Shown: positions 19,705-27,578 of the stretch, piece by piece | How the letters are laid out: each line of letters starts with the position of its first letter | How positions within the stretch are numbered: the stretch's first letter is position 1 | Assembly: GCA_964507405.1 (NCBI GenBank) | Contig: CAZDPJ010000004.1 | Location: forward strand, 20,330 to 84,329 | Length of the DNA: 64,000 nucleotides | Reading direction: 5' to 3' | From: UMGS75 sp964507405 | Lineage (GTDB): Bacteria > Bacillota_I > Bacilli_A > ML615J-28 > CAG-313 | The notes under the pieces: model-generated | Seen by the model: the letters and a program-made list of their open reading frames with translations, nothing else | What the model was told of the DNA's origin: nothing | Databases searched by the model: none | Position numbers and translations under genes: made by a program

Positions 19705-19945
19705 AAAAAAGTTACATTAATTATATTATTAAAATTTGTTAATAACTTTTTTTATATAAGTTATATGTTAAGACTACTTTTCAAAATTAAAGTAAAATAT
19801 GTTGTTAATCCAAGATGTTAGATGAATGTTGATATTATACTTATTGTTGATTCTAAAAATATGTATAATTTTTGAAATAAATTTATATAGCGTATGCATT
19901 TTTTTGAAGTTATGCTATAATAAAAATGTATTAAGGAGGTTTATT

Positions 19946-20166
19946 ATGAAAAGAAAGTAATCAATGAATTACTTAATTGGAATAAGAATAAACGTACTAA
20001 GCTTTTAATGATATATTGAGCAGGACAGCTAGGAAAAACGTATTTAGTTAGAGAATTCGCTTTATCCTGTTGGTTATGTTAAAACATTAAATACGAAATT
20101 AAATTATCAATGAATAATGTTAACTGTTCTCATCCAAAGATCAAATGTTATCCATTATATATGATT
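19946..20166 (+). pseudogene. remnant of an AAA ATPase gene (DUF4143-type)
   Basis: A good ribosome site (AAGGAGG, 19933-19939) precedes MKRK, which stops at once. One frame over, from 19957, the DNA reads VINELLNWNKNKRTKLLMIY, then a TGA, then AGQLGKTYLVREFA. That is the N-terminus and Walker A (normally GARQVGKT) of the widespread AAA_14/DUF4143 ATPases. Further on, YPLYMIIV at about 20149-20172 may be the last residues of the same family. The middle of the gene, several hundred residues, is gone. It is non-functional, with a frameshift, a stop and an internal deletion. The rest of 19705-20237 holds nothing else I can identify. Confidence 0.65.
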
Positions 20167-20237
20167 ATTGTTATAAAAGATAATAATTAGATCATTTATA
20201 ATATGATTTAATAAATTTAAATGAAAGTTGGAGTATT

Positions 20238-22391
20238 ATGAAAAAATTAATATTAGCAGAAAAACCATCAGTTGCACGTGAAATAGCAAGAGTTTTAGGT
20301 TGCAATCAAAATATTCAGGGTGGAATAATGGGTCAGAATTATATTGTAACCTGGGCATTAGGTCATTTGGTGACTTTAAAAACTCCTGAAGAAATGAATA
20401 AAGAATGGGAAACTTGGAAATTAGAGACGCTACCAATGATTCCAAGTAAGTTTGAAACTAAGGTAATAAAGGATACATCAAAACAATTTCAAAATGTAAA
20501 AGCTTTATTAAAAAATAATGAAGTAAGTGAATTAATTATTGCGACCGATGCAGGAAGAGAAGGTGAACTAGTCGCAAGGTGGATAATAAATAAAGTTGTG
20601 TTTAACAAACCTATTAAAAGACTTTGGATTTCTTCAATGACAGATAAAGCAATAAAGAATGGTTTTAGTAATTTACAAAGTAGTAAAAATTATGATAATT
20701 TGTATTATAGTGCTGAGTCAAGGGCGATTGCGGACTGGCTTGTTGGATTAAATGTAACTAGAGCATTAACTTGTAAGTATAATGCGCAGTTATCTGCAGG
20801 TCGTGTTCAAACACCAACTCTTGCCATGATTACATCAAGAGAAGAAGAAATAAATAAATTTGTTCCTAAAGAGTATTATCAAATATTATTAAAAATAAAA
20901 GGTGTTGAATTTATTTATCAAGAAAAAGGAATTGATAAACGTATTTTTAATAAAGAAGAGGCATTAAAACTAATTGAAGATATTAAGTCAAAAGAAATAA
21001 TAGTTAGTAATATATCTAAAACAGAAAAACGTGAACTTCCTCCTTTATTATATGATTTAACCTCTCTTCAACAGGATGCAAATCGCTTATATAGTTTATC
21101 ACCTAAACAAACGCTAGATATAATTCAAAAATTATATGAAGTTGATAAGTATTTAACATATCCTAGAACAGATTCCAAATATTTAACAAGTGATATGTAT
21201 GAGACGATAAAAGAATGCCTATTAACTATTACTAATATGGAATATAATAAATATGTTAAAGAAATATTATCTAAACCTCTTATTAAATCAAAAAGAATCT
21301 TTGATGATTCTAAGGTAACAGATCACCATGCTATTATTTTAACAGAACAAAAAACTAATTTATTTAATTTATCTTTAAATGAAAAACGTATTTATGATTT
21401 AGTTATGAAACGCTTTATTAGTGCATTTTTAACTGATTATATTTATGAAAAAGTTACTATTGAATTAAAAGTTGGTGATTTAATTTTTAAAGCAAATGGT
21501 AAAAAAGAAATTGATAAAGGATTTAAAAGAGTATACTTAAAAGAAGAACTTGAGAGTGATGATTTATTAGTTTTACCGGAATTTAGGTTAAATGAAAAAT
21601 TTAGAGGAGTTGATGGAATATTAAAAAAAGGACTAACCAAAGCTCCAGATCGATATACAGAAGCATCTCTTCTTGCCGCAATGGAACATCCATCAAAATT
21701 TGTTGAACCGGCTAATTTACAAAAAGTATTACAGCTTGTATCGGGTATAGGCACCCCCGCAACAAGAGCTGATATCATTGAAAGAATATTTAATGCTGGA
21801 TATGTTGAATTAAGAGGTAGGAGTATTTATCCAACAGAAAAAGGAAAACAATTAATTAATTTAGTACCTAATTCTTTAAAATCTCCTTCATTAACAGCTG
21901 AATGGGAATTAAAACTTTCTCAAATAGAAAAAGGTTTATATAATAAACAAACCTTCATTAAAGAAATTGAGGCTAATACTAGTGAATTAATTGATGAAGT
22001 ATTAAATACTAAACATACATATAAACATGAAAATATGGTAAAAACTAAATGCCCAAATTGTGGTAATCCTTTATTAGAAATAAATAATAAATATGGCACT
22101 TCTTTAGTTTGTTCTAATCGTGAATGTAATTATAAAAAACAAATATCAAAAAATACTTTCTTTCTATGTCCTATATGTAAAAGAAAATTACAAGAAATTG
22201 AGAGTAAAGAAAAGAAAGTTCTTATTTGTAAATGTGGATATAAAGAAAATAAGGATTCGTATTTATTAAAACTTAATAATAACAAAGGTGAAATGAATAA
22301 AAAGAGCTTAGATAATTATTTAAGAAATCAAAATAAGGAAATACCTACGAATAATCCATTTTTAGATATCTTTAATACATTAAAAAAATAA
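20238..22391 (+). CDS. topB: DNA topoisomerase III (type IA)
   Basis: This enzyme relaxes and decatenates DNA by single-strand passage. The Toprim domain begins at LILAEKPSVAREIARVLG with the acidic motif ATDAGREGE. The active-site tyrosine is Tyr308 in YLTYPRTDSKYL. C-terminal zinc-ribbon-like sequences have CPNCGNP...CSNREC and CPICKRK cysteines. At 717 residues it matches Bacillota TopB. Its start is a few bases after the end of the degenerate ATPase region, with GTTGGAG as the ribosome site. A second type IA enzyme, TopA, lies at the other end of the window; TopB differs from it in the spacing and type of its zinc modules. Confidence 0.94.
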   Translation: MKKLILAEKPSVAREIARVLGCNQNIQGGIMGQNYIVTWALGHLVTLKTPEEMNKEWETWKLETLPMIPSKFETKVIKDTSKQFQNVKALLKNNEVSELIIATDAGREGELVARWIINKVVFNKPIKRLWISSMTDKAIKNGFSNLQSSKNYDNLYYSAESRAIADWLVGLNVTRALTCKYNAQLSAGRVQTPTLAMITSREEEINKFVPKEYYQILLKIKGVEFIYQEKGIDKRIFNKEEALKLIEDIKSKEIIVSNISKTEKRELPPLLYDLTSLQQDANRLYSLSPKQTLDIIQKLYEVDKYLTYPRTDSKYLTSDMYETIKECLLTITNMEYNKYVKEILSKPLIKSKRIFDDSKVTDHHAIILTEQKTNLFNLSLNEKRIYDLVMKRFISAFLTDYIYEKVTIELKVGDLIFKANGKKEIDKGFKRVYLKEELESDDLLVLPEFRLNEKFRGVDGILKKGLTKAPDRYTEASLLAAMEHPSKFVEPANLQKVLQLVSGIGTPATRADIIERIFNAGYVELRGRSIYPTEKGKQLINLVPNSLKSPSLTAEWELKLSQIEKGLYNKQTFIKEIEANTSELIDEVLNTKHTYKHENMVKTKCPNCGNPLLEINNKYGTSLVCSNRECNYKKQISKNTFFLCPICKRKLQEIESKEKKVLICKCGYKENKDSYLLKLNNNKGEMNKKSLDNYLRNQNKEIPTNNPFLDIFNTLKK

Positions 22392-22425
22392 ATGCAAGAC
22401 TTAAAATTTTTGTTGAAATTTGTGA

Positions 22426-22431
22426 TATAAT
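22426..22431 (+). promoter_or_regulatory. extended -10 element upstream of the zinc-ribbon gene
   Basis: TGATATAAT (TGN plus TATAAT) lies about 95 bases before the zinc-ribbon start codon. I see no convincing -35 hexamer, so this would be an extended -10 promoter. The leader is long for such a small gene. Confidence 0.45.
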
Positions 22432-22525
22432 AATTAATGTGAAATTTAAATTATCTCTTCCCTACTACTAATTTGTGATATGGACAAAGAAATTAAATCT
22501 CGCAAATTTAGTAAGGAGGCTTATT

Positions 22526-22702
22526 ATGGATAAAACAATCGTATGTAAAGATTGTGGAGCTGAATTTGTATTTACTGAACGTGAACAAGAATTCTATGCT
22601 AGTAAAAACTTTAGTGAACCAGTTAGATGTAAAGCTTGTCGTGATGCTCGTAAAGCTCAAAAAGCTCTTGAAAAACAACCTGAAAAAAAGCTGAGTAATT
22701 AA
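22526..22702 (+). CDS. small zinc-ribbon protein
   Basis: The 58-residue protein has VCKDCGAEF and VRCKACRDARK, two CxxC knuckles forming a probable single zinc ribbon, with the conserved FTEREQEFYASKNF between them. It matches the small zinc-ribbon family common in Bacillota (PF13451-like), whose function is not established. The start at 22526 is set by AAGGAGG at 22513-22519; the in-frame ATG at 22475 lacks a site. It stands alone with its own terminator. Confidence 0.85.
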   Translation: MDKTIVCKDCGAEFVFTEREQEFYASKNFSEPVRCKACRDARKAQKALEKQPEKKLSN

Positions 22703-22729
22703 TAATTTGAGTATTTAGCTTTGTTAATT

Positions 22730-22774
22730 AAAAACATATTTTTGAAGCTTTATTCAAAGATATGTTTTTTTATT
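22730..22774 (+). terminator. rho-independent terminator after the zinc-ribbon gene
   Basis: AAAACATAT...TTTGA pairs with TCAAA...ATATGTTTT and leads into a T tract. The remaining bases up to 22948 show no gene. Confidence 0.7.
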
Positions 22775-22948
22775 TATTGCATTTATTTTGTCATAGTCTT
22801 TGAAATTAAAGAGATGCTTATTAAAAATCCAAGATAATCCATTATTATTATTGATGAACAAAATAATTAATTATAATTTACATATGTTATAATTGAAAAT
22901 GGAATTGTATTATTTTCTTCGTATTATTAATGTGAAAGGAGATTAAAT

Positions 22949-23596
22949 ATGAAGAAAATTATTAAAAAAATTTTAATATGTTGTGGTTTTATTTTATGCT
23001 TTAGTATAACTTTAAAAGTAAATGCTAGTAGTTATACAGGATATGATGAATTTGAAGATTATTCAGTCCCTAAAGGAAGTGAAGCAAGATTATTAGTTAA
23101 TATTCCCCAAAAAGAGAAACAGAAGGCCATAGAGGGGGTAAAATGGCGTTTTATGGGGTGGAGCGTAAATAACATAACAACCCAAGAACTTATTATCTAT
23201 CAAGCAAAAACTATTTTCGCAAGATCTAATAAAACAAGAGAATTAATATCTTTTAAATATAATGTATCTGATAAAAGTGTAGTTACCAAAGCAACTTCTT
23301 TTACAGGTTCTATTACAACAAAGGCATCTGGTAAAATTAAGAATTTAACTTTAGGAGTAGATGCGCAAACAAAATATTCAACAGAAAAAGAAATAGAAAA
23401 CACTCATCAAGAAACAACTAGTTTTGTTGTAAATATTTATCCAAATAAAAAAGTATCTTTATTAGTAAAGGGGATTGCTGAAGTGACAAATGGTGGCAGT
23501 AAATATTATTTCTTTGGAATTCCATTTAAGAAAGGAAATTATGAATACATTGATGTATTGACAGAATATTATGAACTTTTGGAAGAAAATGCTTAA
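22949..23596 (+). CDS. secreted protein of unknown function, beta-rich
   Basis: The 215-residue product has a clear signal peptide (MKKIIKKILICCGFILCFS... with cleavage near VNAS). The mature part is rich in Ser, Thr and alternating polar/hydrophobic residues. One stretch, about residues 105-165, includes TGSITTKASG, STEKEIENTHQETTSFVVN and IYPNKKVSLLVKG. That pattern is reminiscent of the strand region of aerolysin or ETX/MTX2-type pore formers, but I cannot assign the family. A GAAAGGAG site precedes the start. It overlaps the following lipoprotein gene by eight bases and is the first gene of a four-gene cluster with an ABC ATPase and a permease. Part of the gene (23100-23170) is noticeably richer in G than its surroundings. 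Confidence 0.75.
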   Translation: MKKIIKKILICCGFILCFSITLKVNASSYTGYDEFEDYSVPKGSEARLLVNIPQKEKQKAIEGVKWRFMGWSVNNITTQELIIYQAKTIFARSNKTRELISFKYNVSDKSVVTKATSFTGSITTKASGKIKNLTLGVDAQTKYSTEKEIENTHQETTSFVVNIYPNKKVSLLVKGIAEVTNGGSKYYFFGIPFKKGNYEYIDVLTEYYELLEENA

Positions 23597-24536
23597 AAAC
23601 TATAGTGTTTGTCTTGTAATAATTGTTTCCTTAATTATTACTGTTTTTATATCATGTAATAAAAAAGAAGATAAAGTGATTATTATTACTACTGATGATC
23701 AATATTTAGCACTTGCTAAAGAAGATACTGCTACCGTTACAATTCCTTTATATATAGAACAAAACAAAAGTTTCTATTTTAATAAGGAAATAATAGAAAG
23801 TGCTTATTTAAAAAATATAAATAGTGACCAAATTTACGAAGTTGAAGTTAAAAATATAACTAAAACTTTAAATATAATTAAATATGAAAATAAAGATTTG
23901 TATGAATATGATTTAGAATTAATGTTTAATAATTGTACAAAAGAAGAAATAAGAATATTAGATTGTTATTTAGAATTAAGTTTTAATAGTGGAGAAATTT
24001 TTAAAATAGATATTGGCTCTATCTTATTTAAACAAGTAAGTGAAAATTCTTATTTAAATGTTTCTAATTTTAAAGCCATTGTAAATAATGTTATGCCTTA
24101 TGGAGAAAATACTTTACCAACCGTTGTTGGTATCTTGGTTAAATTAAAAAATAACACTAATAAAAATATTACACTAACTAGTCTATTTGCTTTAAATAGT
24201 TTAGTAAAGGTAGATACGGATAAGGTTAAGGTTTTATCTAATACTTCATATGAAAGTAATACAGATATTAATACAATAATTGATTCACCATATGAATTAC
24301 TAAAAGATAAAACTGATGGTAATGTAAATTTTCTGGTTTCACCAAATGAAGAAATTTCTTTGATTATACCATTTAATTATTTAAAACTAGAAATTGTAAA
24401 TGAATCAGGCTTAATATTTACATATAAAATTGATGAAAATTATTATGAAGGAATGATTGAAACGATACCTTTATTTAATAGTACATTGGTAATGCCTAAT
24501 TATAATATATATGCCTTTACTCCAAGTTCAAATTAA
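23589..24536 (+). CDS. putative lipoprotein of the ABC cluster
   Basis: The 315-residue product starts with a hydrophobic helix ending in FISCNKKE, a lipobox-like site with cysteine about residue 25, so it is probably a lipid-anchored surface protein. The mature part is beta-rich and unassigned. Start 23589 is chosen over 23571 because GGAAG lies just upstream and gives an eight-base overlap with the previous stop; the earlier ATG has no site. The C-terminus overlaps the ATPase gene by 26 bases. It might serve as a partner or self-protection factor for the cluster, but that is speculation. Confidence 0.72.
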   Translation: MLKNYSVCLVIIVSLIITVFISCNKKEDKVIIITTDDQYLALAKEDTATVTIPLYIEQNKSFYFNKEIIESAYLKNINSDQIYEVEVKNITKTLNIIKYENKDLYEYDLELMFNNCTKEEIRILDCYLELSFNSGEIFKIDIGSILFKQVSENSYLNVSNFKAIVNNVMPYGENTLPTVVGILVKLKNNTNKNITLTSLFALNSLVKVDTDKVKVLSNTSYESNTDINTIIDSPYELLKDKTDGNVNFLVSPNEEISLIIPFNYLKLEIVNESGLIFTYKIDENYYEGMIETIPLFNSTLVMPNYNIYAFTPSSN

Positions 24537-25098
24537 AAATTTAACTAAAAAATATGGTAAAAAAATTATAATAAATAATTTAAATTTAACGATTGATAAT
24601 ACTAGATATAATATTATTAAAGGACATAATGGATGTGGTAAATCAACATTAATTAAATGTATTATGAATTTAGTAAAATATGAGGGAAAAATAATTAATA
24701 ATAATTCAATATGTTATGTTCCTGAAAAAATATATTTACCACCTTTAATAAAAGTAAGTGATTTTTTAAATATCTTAAGTAAAGATAAAAATAAATTAAT
24801 TAATGAATATTTAATTAAATTTGATATTTTAAAATATAAAGATAAATATTTAAATAAATTATCACTTGGAACAAAACAAAAAATAATGATTATTTCTTCT
24901 TTGATGAATGATAGTGATATGTATATCTTTGATGAACCCTTAAATGGATTAGATGATTTTTCGGTAGATGTTTTCTTAGAAGAATTAAAACTGTTAAAAA
25001 AACATGGTAAAATAATCGTAATTATATTACATGATTCATCTAGACTTTCTTTAAGATCAAAGCGTATTATTAGACTTGATGGTGAGAATTATGAATAG
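24511..25098 (+). CDS. small ABC transporter ATP-binding protein
   Basis: The 195-residue ATPase has Walker A GHNGCGKST, signature LSLGTKQKI, Walker B MYIFDEPLNGLDD and switch histidine in LHDSS. It is shorter than the usual 230 residues, mainly in the helical and C-terminal parts. There is no separate ribosome site; its start lies inside the lipoprotein gene, so expression probably depends on translational coupling. It also overlaps the next permease gene by eight bases. The substrate is unknown. Confidence 0.85.
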   Translation: MPLLQVQIKNLTKKYGKKIIINNLNLTIDNTRYNIIKGHNGCGKSTLIKCIMNLVKYEGKIINNNSICYVPEKIYLPPLIKVSDFLNILSKDKNKLINEYLIKFDILKYKDKYLNKLSLGTKQKIMIISSLMNDSDMYIFDEPLNGLDDFSVDVFLEELKLLKKHGKIIVIILHDSSRLSLRSKRIIRLDGENYE

Positions 25099-25786
25099 AA
25101 TGATAAACATCCATTTAAAGTATTTTAATAATAAAGTTAATATAGTAATCCAAAGTATCTTAATAATAGTTATTTTTACATCATTTATGATTGCTTCTAA
25201 TATTTTTAAAAAATATAGTTATTGTTATATTAATCAAGTTGAAATTACATTAAATTATCAAATAATGGTTATTAATTTAACTAAAGTAATATTCCCCCTA
25301 CTTAGTTCATATTTATTTGGTAGTTCTTTTTTAAAAGTAAATGATGATTATCGATTGATAATTATAAAGTCAAGAAAAGAAAGAATTAAATACTTTCTTT
25401 CTAAAGTATTTTCTTTATGTTTAATTATTGGTGGATTATTAATAATATGTAATAGTTTGTATCTATTATTAGGATACTTAGGTATTCCTAATTTTACTAA
25501 ATATGGAATAATCAATTTAGTATTTGTTAAAATATATTTGATTAGTATTATTTATGGTTTATTAAGCTTAATAATAGTTTTGTTTACAGATAATAGTTTA
25601 GGCTATATATTAATTATGATTTGTTATATCATTATTCAAATTTTAGGTGATTTTGTTACATTTAATATTTTCGTTTTACCATTTTTAAAAGATAAAGATT
25701 TATCAATTAATATTGCAGCTTTAATAAGTGAATTAATAATGTTATTATGGTTAAATTTAATGCGGTACTATTATATGGATATGTAA
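25091..25786 (+). CDS. ABC-type membrane subunit (putative)
   Basis: The 231-residue protein has six hydrophobic segments (around residues 15-35, 55-80, 100-125, 130-165, 170-195 and 205-225). It directly follows the small ABC ATPase, with an eight-base overlap (ATGAATAG) that favours start 25091 over 25076. The six-helix size fits an ABC-2-type half permease. No family motif is clear. With the upstream three genes it completes a tightly packed cluster whose function I cannot name. Confidence 0.75.
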   Translation: MNRMINIHLKYFNNKVNIVIQSILIIVIFTSFMIASNIFKKYSYCYINQVEITLNYQIMVINLTKVIFPLLSSYLFGSSFLKVNDDYRLIIIKSRKERIKYFLSKVFSLCLIIGGLLIICNSLYLLLGYLGIPNFTKYGIINLVFVKIYLISIIYGLLSLIIVLFTDNSLGYILIMICYIIIQILGDFVTFNIFVLPFLKDKDLSINIAALISELIMLLWLNLMRYYYMDM

Positions 25787-25802
25787 AATTCTTGCAAATT
25801 GA

Positions 25803-25831
25803 TTTACAAATAAATAAAATTTTGGTATAAT
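25803..25831 (+). promoter_or_regulatory. promoter of the infC-rpmI-rplT operon
   Basis: TTTACA (25803-25808), a 17-base spacer and TATAAT (25826-25831) form a strong housekeeping promoter. It lies ahead of the L20 leader. Confidence 0.8.
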
Positions 25832-25832
25832 A

Positions 25833-25972
25833 TAAAGGAATTAAATATGTAGTGAAAAGAAGAAGTCCCACTTCTCACCCGATTAGCATGAGCTTTTGGG
25901 TAAAAGAGTCAGTACAATGAGGTTTATCTTTATTGAGTATTACAAGTGGGCAAATAATGCCTACTTTTTTTA
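25833..25972 (+). ncRNA. L20 leader (ribosomal protein autoregulatory 5' UTR)
   Basis: The leader upstream of infC-rpmI-rplT contains CCCACTT at 25867-25873 that can pair over about 70 bases with AAGTGGG at 25944-25950. The same AAGTGGG strand alternatively pairs with GCCTACT to form a terminator followed by seven T (25945-25971). A second hairpin, ACCC...GGGT, lies between them. In known L20 leaders, protein L20 binds the long-range helix and shifts the structure to termination. The architecture and location match that family well. Confidence 0.82.
25945..25972 (+). terminator. conditional terminator in the L20 leader
   Basis: AGTGGGC pairs with GCCTACT (one G-T pair) around a seven-base loop and is followed by TTTTTT. 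Its left arm overlaps the sequence needed for the long-range leader helix, so the two structures exclude each other. Confidence 0.8.
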
Positions 25973-26015
25973 TATTTCTGATTTTCACATATATTAATTT
26001 GTGGAGGTGAAAATA

Positions 26016-26557
26016 TTAGTAAAATAACTGATCAAAAAAATGAAAATCTAATTAATGAAGAAATTCAAGCTGAAGTTGTTTTAGTTATTTCCGAAAAAGG
26101 TGAACAACTTGGTAAATTAGAATTACAAGATGCGCTTAAGGTTGCGTATGATAGAGGTTATGACCTTGTTTGTGTTGCGCCTAATGCGCCTGTGCCTGTT
26201 TGTCGCTTAATGGATTATAGCAAATACCGTTATGAACAAATTAAAAAGGCCAAAGAAGCTAAGAAGAATCAACGTATTATTCAAGTTAAAGAAGTTAGAC
26301 TTAGTCCAACAATTGACACTCATGATTTTGAAACAAAACAAAGAGCCGCAAAAAAATTCTTAACAGATGGTGATAAAGTTAAGGTGAGTTGTCGTTTCCG
26401 TGGTAGAATGATTGATAAGGCTAATACAACAAAAGAATTATTTGTTAAATTTGCTTTAGCATTTGAAGAAATCGCCCAAGTCGATCAACAACCATATCTA
26501 GATGGCCGTAATATGTTTATGATGCTTAGTCCAAAAATACAAAAAAAGAAAAATTAA
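26016..26557 (+). CDS. infC: translation initiation factor IF-3, probable AUU start, apparent one-base frameshift
   Basis: IF-3 binds the 30S subunit and checks start-codon pairing. The conserved part is clear: EEIQAEVVLVISEKGEQLG, CRLMDYSKYRYEQ, then the C-terminal domain VKEVRLSPTIDTHDFETK and VKVSCRFRGR. There is no ATG at the expected N-terminus. Instead ATT at 26016 sits six bases after GGAGGTG, as in other infC genes, which use a rare start for autoregulation. From this ATT the frame reads ISKITDQK and then hits TAA at 26049 unless one A is added to the six-A tract at 26035-26040; with seven A it reads into IF-3. The GTG at 26192 is internal. Either the tract is miscounted, or expression needs slippage or re-initiation at ATT 26051, which touches that stop. 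Confidence 0.85.
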
Positions 26558-26576
26558 TTAAAAGGAGAAAAGAATT

Positions 26577-26777
26577 ATGCCAAAAATGAGAACACATTGT
26601 TCAACAAAAAAACGCTTTAAAATTACTGGAAGTGGCCAAATTAAACGTGGTCAAGCAGGAATTAGACATTTAGCTCCTGCAACAACATCAAAACAATCAA
26701 GACATTTAAGAAAGTCTGCTCTTGTTTCTACATCCGACCAACGTCGTATTAGACAACAATTAGCAAACTTAAAATAG
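26577..26777 (+). CDS. rpmI: 50S ribosomal protein L35
   Basis: The 66-residue basic protein begins MPKMRTHCSTKKRFKITGSG and ends with the conserved RQQLANLK tail region, matching L35 in length and sequence. It sits between infC and rplT with a GGAGAAAAG ribosome site. All three genes share the L20-controlled transcript. Confidence 0.97.
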   Translation: MPKMRTHCSTKKRFKITGSGQIKRGQAGIRHLAPATTSKQSRHLRKSALVSTSDQRRIRQQLANLK

Positions 26778-26790
26778 GAGGTAACAGAAC

Positions 26791-27150
26791 ATGGCACGTA
26801 CTAAAGGTGGCGTAGTATCAAGAAGAAGACGTAATCGCGTATTAAAACAAGCTAAAGGTTTCTTTGGTTCAAAACATTGTTTATATAAAGTTGCGAATCA
26901 ACAAGTAATGAAATCTTTAATGTATGCATATCGTGACCGTAAAAATAATAAACGTAATTTCCGTAAATTATGGATCATAAGAATTAATGCAGCATCAAGA
27001 GCTAATGGATTAAGCTATAATCAATTAATGCATGGTTTAAAACTTGCTAACATTGATATCAATAGAAAGATGTTAGCTGATTTAGCAGTTAATGATACAC
27101 AAATGTTTGTAAATCTTTGTGATACTGTAAAAAAAGTTTTAGCAAAATAA
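26791..27150 (+). CDS. rplT: 50S ribosomal protein L20
   Basis: The 119-residue protein starts MARTKGGVVSRRRRNRVLKQ and contains AKGFFGSKH, YRDRKNNKRNFRKLWIIRIN and the C-terminal RNA-binding domain. L20 is needed for early 50S assembly and represses its own operon by binding the leader at 25833-25972. AGGAGG precedes the start, and a terminator follows the stop. Confidence 0.98.
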   Translation: MARTKGGVVSRRRRNRVLKQAKGFFGSKHCLYKVANQQVMKSLMYAYRDRKNNKRNFRKLWIIRINAASRANGLSYNQLMHGLKLANIDINRKMLADLAVNDTQMFVNLCDTVKKVLAK

Positions 27151-27151
27151 T

Positions 27152-27204
27152 TAAAGGGATGTTAAATGACCTTATTAATAGGTTATTTAGCAACCCTTTT
27201 TTTA
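27152..27204 (+). terminator. rho-independent terminator after rplT
   Basis: AAAGGG(A)TGTTAAATGACC pairs with GGTTATTTAGCAACCCTTT around a short loop, followed by a T tract. It is a long, strong hairpin two bases after the stop codon. The next about 200 bases contain only a promoter-like TGATACAAT and a four-codon frame with a good ribosome site. Confidence 0.85.
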
Positions 27205-27414
27205 TATTTAATTTTATAGTATAATTATTTTATTTTTTATCTTTATAATATTTTAAAAGATTAAATAATTAAAAAAATTAATTCTCCTTTCATAAATCTA
27301 CAAAATATGACACTAATATTTTGATACAATATATGTGAAAGGAGGTAATAATATGGTAGTAGAATAATCCAAAACTAAGTAATAAATAAATTAATCTAAA
27401 AAAGGAGGGTATTT

Positions 27415-27558
27415 ATGGACTATGGATTAAATGATTATAATTATTTAGTTACAGAAACATTAGGTATAACAGGAACAAGTTATGTTGTGCCTAATAAAAC
27501 AATTGGTGGTAATCTTACCCATCAAAATTTATATGTTTCAATCCCACTATATTATTAG
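27415..27558 (+). pseudogene. 5' fragment of the Rhs gene, frameshifted
   Basis: A strong AAAAGGAGGG site and ATG at 27415 open a 47-codon frame (MDYGLNDYNYLVTETLGIT...) that stops at 27556. The next frame continues as ILLEYNSSNLLTKK, and one extra base near 27546 would join them, so this is probably the start of the same Rhs product. It is very short before the YD repeats begin and carries no signal peptide. The gene may therefore be an N-terminally truncated member of the family. Confidence 0.5.
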
Positions 27559-27578
27559 AATATAATTCTTCTAATCTA

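Noticed and set aside
19780..22870. Possible repeat between 19785-19820 and 22797-22840 (ATTAAAG...AATCCAAGAT)
   Set aside because: The similarity is short and A+T-rich, and not convincing without an alignment statistic.
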